From: Raphanus sativus
Lineage: Eukaryota; Streptophyta; Magnoliopsida; Brassicales; Brassicaceae
DNA: 64,000 bases
Direction: 5' to 3'
Assembly: GCF_000801105.2 (NCBI RefSeq)
Contig: NC_079514.1
Coordinates: 29,040,227-29,104,226 of the forward strand
Translations under genes and position numbers: made by a program
Shown here: piece after piece, positions 56,100-64,000 of the stretch
Layout of the letters: each line of letters starts with the position of its first letter
Position numbering within the stretch: position 1 is the stretch's first letter
The notes under the pieces: generated by a model
Told to the model about the DNA's origin: nothing
Seen by the model: the letters and a program-made list of their open reading frames with translations, nothing else
Database searches by the model: none

Positions 56100-57885
56100 G
56101 AGAAAATTGCTAAAACGGAACAAAAATTCAGCATGGTTGTCCCTATAATATAAAACCATCATTTAGTTATCCCTTTAGTATAATTTCTTTCATAATCTCA
56201 AAACTAACCCTTGATTAATCTAATTAAACACATTAAATTAATAGAATTTAAAATAATAATAATTAAAAACGTTTTAAAAGGAAAAATAAAAATAAAAACT
56301 TTTAAATTTTTTAATAAAAATAAAAACTTTTAGATTTTTTAATAAAAATAAACTTTGTAACACTTAATAAAGAAATAAAGATAATTTACAATTTTTTAAT
56401 AAAAAACAGTTTACAAAGTTTTATTTTTTATAAAAAGTTTAAAATTTTTGTAAAAATTTTAATTTTATCAAAATTTTTAATAAAAATAAAACAAAATTAG
56501 AATGTATTTTTTTCTAAAGTTTGTTGAAAATTTTATCAAAAGCTTTTTGTAAAGTTTTATTTTTATTTTTATAAAGTTTACAAATTTTATAAATTTTGTT
56601 TAAAGTTTTTATTGAACACATTAAACTAAAATAATTTTTTAAAAATTAATTAAAAACGTTTTAAAAAGGGAAACTAAAATAAAACTTTTAAATTTTTTTA
56701 ATAAAAATATACTTTGTAAAATAAAAATAATTTACAATTTTTTTAATAAAACGTTAAATAAACTTATTAAAAACATTTTACAAAGTTTTATTTTTATAAA
56801 AAAGTTTAAAACGTTTTTAATAAAACTTTAATTAAATAAAAAAATTAAACTTTATAAAATAAAAATAAAACTTTACAAAAAAATTTAATAAACCTTTTAA
56901 CTAACTTTATAAAAAAACATTTTACAAAGTTTTATTTTTATAAAAATTTTAAAATGTTTGTAACCTTTTGAATTTTATTGAACTTTTTAATAAAAATAAA
57001 ACTTTTAAAAATATTTTTAATAAAACTTTTAATAAAAATAAAATTTGTAAACTTTATAAAAATAAAAATTAAACTTTACAAAAAATTGCACCTAATTTCA
57101 AAACACCACATGTTGTATAAATATGTATCATAGAGAATAAAAGTTTGTGAAAAAAAATCAAAAGAAAAACTATGGAAAAACCATTGATTAATGAAGAAGA
57201 CAAGGGAGAATCATTTTTAAAAAAAAATTGACAAGTAAAATCGAAAATAATACGTTTTAGGAAGTTAGAATATTTTTAAGAGATTTTTAGAATATTTCAT
57301 TAACTGAAATTTTCATTAATTTTCGCAAAAATCAGGTAATTTTATCCGTAGAAGGCGCCTTCTAAAAGTTTAGAACATTGACAAAAATCCAGAACACGCT
57401 TTCTACTTTTAGTAGACGGAAGAGTACATTTTAGAAAACGCATTCCGCGAAATTTAGAATACTTATTAAAAGTAGAAAATGCTTCCGGACGAAAAGTAGA
57501 AGCTTTAGGATTAGTAGAATGTGCATTCCACTTTTTAGAAAATTAGTAAATAGTAGAATGTACGTTCTAAAAATAGTAGATGAACGTGTTTATTTTAGAA
57601 ATCGCTTTCTACTATATCATTTTCCGTAGAAGGCACATTCTACCTTTAGAAGAACATATTTTCAAATTTTTATTTATCAACTTTTTGAAAAAAAAAATAC
57701 CAGCATGTGTATATAGGTGTTTTATTAATTCTTTATATTTTTAATATATTTTTTTGATTCACAAAAGTATTTATTTCATTAGTTTCAGAAATACAAAGGG
57801 TAAAAAGGAGAAAAATTGGACAAAAAATGATTTATACCAAAAAAACAACACCTTTGTTTTTTTTGTTTTCTATTGGCAATTTCCC
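56100..57885. mobile_element. Mutator-like element 3 with GTAGAA..TTCTAC words
   Basis: The left end GAGAAAATTGCTAAAAC and right end GGGAAATTGCCAATAG (other strand) match the ends of Mutator-like elements 1 and 2. It is flanked by nine A residues on each side (56091-56099, 57886-57894), a possible but low-complexity 9-bp duplication. The left two-thirds repeat AACTTTTAAATTTTT and AAAATAAAACTTT. The right third (57340-57660) holds a dozen GTAGAA/TTCTAC words, often paired as in AGAAGGCGCCTTCT. No gene is present. Confidence 0.6.
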
Positions 57886-58023
57886 AAAAAAAAATTCTTG
57901 ACAGTTTTATATTACCATAAATTTTGTTTTCTATTCTATTTGTTATGAAGCCGAGATATATAATAGAAAATTTTTTTTCTGTAAACTAATATATATAATA
58001 GAATATGTTACACAAAAATCATT

Positions 58024-58860
58024 GTTGGAACAAAAGGGGTACCCCAATAATACTGCAGAAAGTAAACCGAGAGACACAACAAAACAAGCAACCACTATAT
58101 TTTATTAGAATCTTCTTTAAACCATCTATTACAAGATCTTCTTAATTCAGCTTTTACACGTCTAGTGTTAACACCCTAACACACGCTACTGAAAGTGTGA
58201 CAACCCGTCCCGTGGAACACCTGCCCATGGACCCCAGGTGTTCCACGGGACGGGTTGTCACAAGCTGTCACCAATCGACTTTTTTTGTGACAACCCGTCC
58301 CGTGGAACACCTGCCCATGGACCCCAGGCTCACAGCGCTGCAGCGCACCGACCCCAACCCCTCCATTATGAGATCTCACTATCTCCATAATTAGGTTGTT
58401 GGTGAGACTCGAACCCAGGTCCTCACCCTTTAACAGCATTCCCACAGGACAAGCTGTCACCAATTGATCTGCAGGTCAATTGGTGACAGCTTGTCCTATG
58501 GGAATGCTGTTAAAGGGTGAGGACCTGGGTTCGAGTCTCACCAACAACCTAATTATGGAGATAGTGAGATCTCATAATGGAGGGGTTGGGGTCGGTGCGC
58601 TGCAGCGCTGTGAGCCTGGGGTCCATGGGCAGGTGTTCCACGGGACGGGTTGTCACAGAAAGATTCCTAAGCTACACCGCTTATATCTCTCATCCGTCAA
58701 GTACTTCAGCCACTGCTTCAGCACAACTCGGAACACTTCCAAGAGCTTCTCTCTCTCTATAAACTCAGCCTCTGTGTCTCTGTCTTCTTACAGACAACTT
58801 CATAGCTATTTTATATTATTCTCCACGTTCCCGAAACCTAGTTTCCAAGGCAACATGAAT
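58024..58860 (-). mobile_element. Possible copia-type LTR hosting a palindromic insertion
   Basis: On the minus strand the block ends CCTTTTGTTCCAACA (58024), with a TATA-like CTGAGTTTATAGAG near 58760 and transcript-like sequence between, as in copia LTRs. It is interrupted by the palindromic element 58196-58657. The beginning of the LTR was not located and no primer site adjoins, so this is tentative. Confidence 0.35.
58196..58657. mobile_element. Palindromic inverted-repeat element, GAAAG target duplication
   Basis: The element is flanked by GAAAG (58191-58195 and 58658-58662). It begins TGTGACAACCCGTCCCGTGG and ends with the exact inverse. Its main part, 58286-58657, is a 372-bp palindrome centred on CTGCAG (58469-58474), with only two mismatches noticed between the 186-bp arms and no loop. 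Its left part, 58196-58262, is a 67-bp hairpin made from the same terminal sequence. Each arm contains a B-box-like GGTTCGAGTCTC. The two long mirror-image frames here are artefacts of the palindrome. The class is unknown: a SINE-like unit in head-to-head form or a fold-back DNA element. Confidence 0.8.
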
Positions 58861-59000
58861 ATGGACATCTTCCATAACAATAAGTGCAACTTTCCTTTTC
58901 TTGTAATGCACTTATTCCTCTTCCTTTAAGTCATAAACTTGCTTCTGAAGTTTATTTCTCTTTTCATATCTCCAAGATACTCTTTTGCTCTCCAAGTCTA

Positions 59001-59403
59001 TACGACTCCAGCTCAGCATCTCGACTCCACATGGTCTTCACCACTCAACAAGACGTCTCCTTCAACAACTACATCAGCGACTACTTCAGGGTTTACATTT
59101 TACATCAACAATCATTGTTCAATCATCTTCCACAACGAGTACTTGACATTTTTGCAGACTTTGAACACTATCAATCTCAATGTCCTTATATTTTTTTTTT
59201 CATACGACTCCAGCTCAGCATCTCGACTCCACATGGTCTTCACCACTCAACAAGACATCTCCTTCAACAACTACGTCAGCGACTACTTCAGGGTTGATTT
59301 TACATCAACAATCATTGTTCAATCATCTTCCACAACGAGTACTTGACATTTTTGCAGACTTTGAACACTATCTATCTCAATGTCCTTAATTTTTTTTTTC
59401 ATA
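59001..59403 (+). repeat. Tandem duplication of a 202-bp unit
   Basis: Units at 59001-59202 and 59203-59403 begin TACGACTCCAGCTCAGCATC and each end in a T-run. They are about 96-98% identical, so the duplication is young. Overlapping frames on the plus strand merely repeat each other. Confidence 0.9.
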
Positions 59404-59640
59404 CCACTTCACCGAATAAACCGTCGATTGAAACCTTCTCCATAGATACTTGATCTTAAGCCTCCTTTGTAAATATCGCCGAATATGAATTCCCTTTATA
59501 CATAATTAATTTTTTTCTTATTTGTTAATGAGTTTTTCTTGGGTTGGCAACCACCAACCAATAGTATTTAATTATTTCAGATTCAAAATCTTTAAAAAAA
59601 CAGAATAATAATTTTTTTAATTATATTATGTTTTTAAAAT
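59404..59640. other. Spacer
   Basis: No supported feature; AT-rich toward the fold-back element. Confidence 0.4.
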
Positions 59641-60070
59641 AAACAAAAAATAATAGTAATTACCAAAAAATATTTTTAATATTGTTACACCGTCACCAAA
59701 ACACTAAATCCTAAATCCAAAACACTAAATCATAACCCTAAATCCTAAACTGTAAACTATTGATAAACCCTAAACATTGGGTAAATCATAAATCCTAAAT
59801 CATAAACATTAAACGTTACATATTGAAAAATAAAATTCTAAATCCTAAACCTTTAGATAAATCCGAAATCCTAAGGTTTATAATTTACCAAAGGGCTTAG
59901 AGTTCAATGTTTAGGATTTAGGGTTTATGACTTAGGGTTAAGGATTTAGGATTTGGTATTTTTAACATTTAATGTTTATGATTTAAGGTTTAGGATTTAT
60001 CCAAAATTTTAGGGTTTATAAAAGAGTTTAGGGTTTAGTATTTTGTTAACGGTGCTAACAATATTTTAAA
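59640..60070. repeat. Fold-back repeat of degenerate telomere words
   Basis: The left half (59690-59870) has about ten CCCTAAA/CCTAAAT-like words and the right half (59880-60050) the inverse TTTAGGG/GATTTAGG words. The outer edges AATATTGTTACACCGT and ACGGTGCTAACAATATT are also inverted. Together they could fold into a long hairpin. It resembles plant telomere motifs but is too degenerate to be an interstitial telomere remnant with certainty. Confidence 0.6.
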
Positions 60071-60375
60071 AAATCTTTTTTTTTAATTAATACTATTTTT
60101 ATTTATTTTTAAAAATATAAAATAACTTGAAAATTATTTTTCTTATTTTATTTCCTTTTAAAAAGATTTCAAATTTGAAATCACTAAATACTATTGATAG
60201 GAATTCACCTTAGGGGTTGAACCGAAGAAATATTTTTCGTTAATGACTTCTTTTTACACCAGTCTGATCAACCGCTTGAGAAAATCTATACTACGAAAGT
60301 AGAATTCCTACTAAAATTATGCTCTTGATTTTAAAATTATTTACAAGAGAATACCATATCTTTATTTTGATTTTT
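60071..60375. other. Spacer, nothing recognised
   Basis: No gene or element end is supported. Confidence 0.4.
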
Positions 60376-60770
60376 TTAATTAATTTTGCCTAAATATATT
60401 ATCATCGCCCATAGGTGATAGCCACGAAATCGACAAATGTTCCACCTTCCAGACGATGCTGCTTCAGCTACTGTTGCGTAACAGTGAATGCCAAGAACTC
60501 TCGTACCTGATTCACCTGCAATGTCAAGAATTTTTCCCATGTTCAGCCAGTCGTCATACCAAAATAAATTTGTCTTACCATCTCCAATCTTCCAACAAAT
60601 GAAGCGAGCCACGACATCCCGAAGCTTTAGCAATTTGCTCCAGATCCATGAACCTGCATGTTTATCACTAACATCCCAAAAAGACTGTAGATGCCGTAGG
60701 TATGTGCGCGTCCAAGCTACCCAGAGAGAGCCAGACTTCGTAAAAAGTCTCCAGATCAGGCTAAGAGCAT
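60376..60770 (-). pseudogene. LINE ORF2 fragment of another family
   Basis: The minus strand reads ALSLIWRLFTKSGSLWVAWT, AGSWIWSKLLKLRDVVARFI and DGKTNLFWYDDWLNMGK, a well-known segment of plant LINE ORF2 between reverse transcriptase and the zinc-binding region. The frame is open for this piece. It differs from the LINE at 2668-9054. No tail or target duplication was found, so it is a truncated relic. Confidence 0.82.
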
Positions 60771-60810
60771 ATACACGTTTACACATACACGTATCTATAA
60801 CATTACACAT

Positions 60811-61630
60811 ACACGTTTCTATATCATCAAAGTGTGTATATTTTCAACAGCACTAATGTTTGTTACACTAAACATACACATACACATTTTTATGTTATTG
60901 AATCTCTCCTAGCTAATCATCAAGAAAACAGTGCAACATAATGAATATACAATATAGTTTTCTGACGTTATTTACAATTTTCATACATAAGTTTTCCTGA
61001 TTAAAATTTGCTGATATCTAATCCCTAAAAGAGGAATCTAAACCAAAAATAAGAACAAAACTAAAAGTATTTACTCTTTCAATTACTATTAACAATTTAT
61101 TTTTATAACTTTTAAAATATTTAGTTGAGATTGCTACCGGTATCTATAACCATAATACGGATTTGGAAATAAGATAGGCAACACACAAATATTTTTAGGG
61201 AAATAATAACAAAATTAGTCTTTATAAACCCTACCGGTTTTATCTTTAGGAAATTAAGAACAAAATTAAATATACTAGGGACTGTCATGAACTACGTCTG
61301 TGTTATTTCATTAATTTTTATCCTTTTAATCTAATCTATTAGATTTATTTATGTCTAATATATATAAGACATATCGTGACAATAAATAAAATTAGGTGAA
61401 GAAAACCTACATGTCTTTTATGGTGTTAAATGCTAAATGTTTCACAGAAATTATGTTAAACATTTATCTTGTATTCTCTCCATTTCATTTTAGTTGATGT
61501 TTTAAAGTTTTATTTTTGTTTCAGTTTAAATGATGTTTCAGACTTTTATGCAAACTTTTAATGTTGTTCGGTGTTTTTGACTAATTGTATTTTATTGGTT
61601 GGATTGAATTAATTAATACATATGAAAAAT
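60811..61630. other. AT-rich spacer
   Basis: Repeated ACACATACACGTTTCTAT-like words occur near 60778-60890. Otherwise nothing is supported. Confidence 0.5.
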
Positions 61631-61673
61631 AAAGAGAGTATATCCTTTTTTTTTGATCAAAGAGAGTATATCC
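61631..61673. repeat. Direct repeat flanking a tail-only insert
   Basis: AAAGAGAGTATATCC occurs at 61631-61645 and 61659-61673, identical. Between are 13 bp: a T-run plus GATC. On the minus strand GATC followed by poly(A) matches the 3' end style of the local SINEs (TTAATC plus A-tail). Confidence 0.7.
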
Positions 61674-61675
61674 AA

Positions 61676-61760
61676 TCTATACTATTAAAATAGAAAATTC
61701 TTTATTGAAGTCTCCTTATATTTTGAAAGTATTTACAAATCATGTCACTGCATTAGAGGA
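61676..61760 (+). mobile_element. Helitron 5' terminus
   Basis: TCTATACTATTAAAATAG after A is an ATREP-type 5' end, with subterminal GAAAGTATTTACAAATCATG shared with the minus-strand end at 49758. No 3' end is seen downstream in the window. Confidence 0.5.
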
Positions 61761-61869
61761 GAATACATAAAGGAAGACTATTGTTTGCCTCTATTTTTAG
61801 GGTAAAAGAATATCATTCACCTATATTTTTTTCTATAGTAGAGGAAATCAATTATAGAGGTATACACTA

Positions 61870-62134
61870 GAGAATCTCCAATGATACTCTATTTTTTACG
61901 ATAAAATAGACTTTATAATAAATTAGAGCATATTTATTTTTTATGAAAAATGCTCTAATGGTACTCTATTCATACTCTATAACAGAGTGAAAAATGAGTT
62001 TACTCTATAGATATAATATAGTGTCTTTATCACTCTATTTTTTTTAAATAGAGTATTATTGTAGTATAATTCAACTCTAATATATAGCTACTCTATTTTA
62101 AAGGAGAAAATAGAGTAAACCATTGGAGATGGTC
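61870..62134. mobile_element. Harbinger/Tourist-like MITE
   Basis: The left end GAGAATCTCCAATGATACTC and right end GACCATCTCCAATGG (other strand) are inverted repeats like the GAGCATCTCCATTAG ends of the Harbinger at 42805. The core is made of ACTCTATTTT words. The 3-bp flanks (CTA, TAT) are not a clear duplication. Confidence 0.6.
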
Positions 62135-62960
62135 TATAAAATTAAAGAGAGATAGGAAGAAAAAAGGGAGAGAGAATGAGATTTTGATTACTTTGTAAAT
62201 TTCATTTTTTTCTTAGCTATTGGGTGTTATTTCTGTAAAATAAAATCTACCTCTATAATATAGTTTTTTTTTTGTTTTATAGAAAAATATAAAAAAAAAT
62301 AGAGGTGAGTACGAAATGCTCTTATAGAATCACACTTTTTTCAAAATAGTCTTTTACTTTCAAATTTTTATAATTGTAGCAAAATAATTATCTTATAGGG
62401 AAATACAGTTTTTTTTGTAAAAATATAATCGCACTTTTTATTTACCTAATAATCTCTAACAAATTTTATTTTAAACAAAATGATAATTTTATGCAAAATC
62501 CTGTAAAAGTTAAAATTAAATTGGGTTATTTTTTAATTTTCATAAATAAAGGATACTTGTTGTAAAACAAAATTAGAATTTTTGAGAATATTCATTTTCA
62601 GAAATAAATATAAAGGAATACAGTGGAGAAAAACACTTCTATATTTTAGAATATATTTAAGATAAAAAAAGGTGAATACACATGGTCCCCAAAAAAAAGA
62701 GGTCCACTTGCTGCCAAAAAAAAAGCAGCCAACAAAATCTCTTCAGGCAAAAGAAGAGAGAGGAAAACAGTGAAGGGGAGGATTAAGACTTCTCCGATTA
62801 AGAGTTAAGCCCCAGAGCATGGTGGGAGCCTCTGTTCCTCATTCGGGAGAAAAGATAGAGCGAGCAGCATTCTCTCACAGAAGACGCTTTGCAATATCCA
62901 TAGCTTTTAATGATTTGAGGGTTAAAGAAACTAGTTGTAGTAGTTTCTTGAAACTATAAT
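62135..62960. other. Spacer upstream of the SINA-like pseudogene
   Basis: AT-rich to about 62690. At 62700-62900 the texture becomes leader-like, but no RING first exon can be recognised there. A MITE-like end ATGCTCTTATAG occurs near 62315. Confidence 0.45.
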
Positions 62961-63006
62961 TAATTTGGTTTTTTTTTTCAAACACACATTGGGTTTTGTA
63001 TTTCAG

Positions 63007-63640
63007 TGTGAGAATGGACATTTAATTTGTTCTTCTTGCTGTCCCAAACTGAGTAACAAATGCCCTACGTGTGCTTTGCCTACTGGTCGCATTCGCTGCA
63101 GAGCGATGGAGAGTGTTGTTGAATCAGTTTGTCTCCCATGCCCAAACGCCAAATTTGGATGTCCCGAGAATCTCTCCTAGTTATGGGAAACAATTGACCC
63201 ACGAGAAGGAATGCGACTTCTCCCCTTGCTCCTGCCCTGAACAGGACTGCGATTACACTGGACCATACAAAGATCTCTACCGTCACTATGATTCCACTAC
63301 ACACCACCACGAGAGATTCAACTGGTTCCTTTGCGGCCAACCCTTTACTGCCCAGATGAACATCAGTGATAAGATATTAATCAAAAGAGGGTGTACGTTG
63401 ATTATATTGATTGCAGTGCAGTGTTTCAGTGAACCGTGTGGTGTTTACGTTACTGTAAGCTGCTTTGCACCACCTTCTCCAAAAGTTAGAGAGTTCTCGT
63501 ATGATATCACCTACACTACTGAGGATGGATACACTATGATTTACAAATCACCAACGGTAAAGAGAATTCTTAAAGTTAGCTTTGAAACCCCTCAAGACAA
63601 TTTCATGTTGATCCCTCACAGTTTGCTCCATGGTGATTTG
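63007..63640 (+). pseudogene. SINA-like RING/SIAH E3 ubiquitin ligase, truncated and frameshifted
   Basis: SINA-like proteins ubiquitinate targets through a RING finger and bind them through a SIAH zinc finger and TRAF-like C-terminus. An exon opens after the acceptor TTTGTATTTCAG at 63006 with CENGHLICSSCCP and NKCPTC, the second half of the RING. The SIAH finger follows (CPNAKFGCPENLS, then HEKECDFSPCSCPEQDCDY) and the TRAF-like part (MNISDKILIK, GVYVTVSC, VSFETPQDNFMLIPHSLL). The upstream exon with the first RING cysteines is not found. A probable four-base insertion near 63170 causes a TAG at 63178-63180 and a +1 shift. The last residues are replaced from about 63640 by copia leader sequence. 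This makes it a pseudogene. Confidence 0.85.
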
Positions 63641-64000
63641 TGTTGGGATCAGATAAGCAAATCACGCTAGCTCTGATACCACTCTCTGTTGGGGAAATAA
63701 GGCACACGGCGCAGCGGAACTTAATGGTCGTGTTTCCCCTGACCTTGTGTGAACCTGTGAGGAAAATACTTCGATAATAGCAGAATATAGTATAAGCAGA
63801 AACTAAATGAGACAAGGACTTTTTACGTGGAAAACCTCCTCGATGTGAGAAGGAAAAACCACGGGACCGTAGTCCACTCAACAATCCACTATATAAATGT
63901 ATGTGAGTACAACCACGTCCTCCCTGTTCAACAACCTGAACAGAACAGAGACTCTAGCTACAAAGAGCTATCTCCAACACAAGAACAACAACAACAAGAG
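63641..64000 (-). mobile_element. Copia leader, primer site and LTR, running off the window
   Basis: On the minus strand the primer-binding site TGGTATCAGAGC lies at 63681-63670. The LTR is to its right, ending (minus strand) CCCCAACA at 63687 and extending past 64000. About 30 bases of leader continue left to the SINA-like sequence. Its internal region is otherwise missing, so either a deletion or a fused junction lies at about 63640. Confidence 0.7.

Noticed and set aside
58176..58929. Two mirrored frames of 95 and 149 codons with identical N-terminal peptides on opposite strands
   Set aside because: They are the same transposon sequence read on both arms of a palindrome, not a duplicated gene.
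59690..60050. True interstitial telomere
   Set aside because: Words are too degenerate and change strand in the middle; a fold-back repeat explains it better.

Overview
The window looks like nuclear, gene-poor, transposon-packed DNA from a crucifer, most probably a Brassica-type genome. The evidence is a five-exon aquaporin gene that reads like Arabidopsis NIP4;1/NIP4;2, Emigrant-type MITEs, tRNA-derived SINEs, Helitron ends of the Arabidopsis ATREP type, plant GT-AG introns, and very AT-rich spacer. There is no sign of prokaryotic operons, rRNA operons, CRISPR or organellar genes.

Layout. 1-2613: AT-rich spacer with low-copy repeats. 2668-9054: a nearly complete LINE (L1-like, minus strand) bounded by a 14-bp target duplication, with ORF1 and ORF2 both broken by stops and a frameshift. 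9286-14990: a 5.7-kb Mutator-like element with a perfect 9-bp target duplication, filled with TTTATAAA-type repeats and carrying a nested repeat. 15.8-23 kb: three SINEs and a possible fourth, a decayed copia integrase, a 909-bp miniature LTR element, a hAT MITE and an Emigrant. 23142-26075: a second Mutator-like element with AAGTCTTC arrays. 26-38 kb: LTR fragment, second Emigrant, several Helitrons. 38.2-42 kb: LINE fragment interrupted by a decayed copia element. 42805-46996: a complete PIF/Harbinger element with an intact GRF zinc-finger gene, an intact Myb/SANT-like gene and a dead transposase. 47-52 kb: inverted-repeat elements, Helitron ends and a 5S-rRNA-derived segment. 52830-54300: the intact NIP4-like aquaporin, the only clearly functional host gene, followed by a partial copy of its last exon carrying a hAT MITE. 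55.4-58 kb: a polypurine tract and a third Mutator-like element. 58-60 kb: a very young 372-bp palindrome, a tandem duplication and a telomere-motif fold-back. 60.4 kb: LINE fragment. 63.0-63.64 kb: a SINA-like E3 ligase pseudogene abutting a copia leader and LTR that runs off the window.

Functionally there is no pathway here. It is one host gene (a pollen-type NIP aquaporin in Arabidopsis), one probable host pseudogene (SINA-like), and nested transposons of most plant classes. Premature stops in the LINE and the Harbinger transposase are largely explained by C-to-T changes, as expected after long DNA methylation. The most interesting items are retrotransposon 'tail-only' footprints, three Mutator-like elements each with a private short-motif array, the Harbinger element with intact accessory genes beside a dead transposase, and the young palindrome. 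All family names come from reading motifs and structure; no database search was possible.
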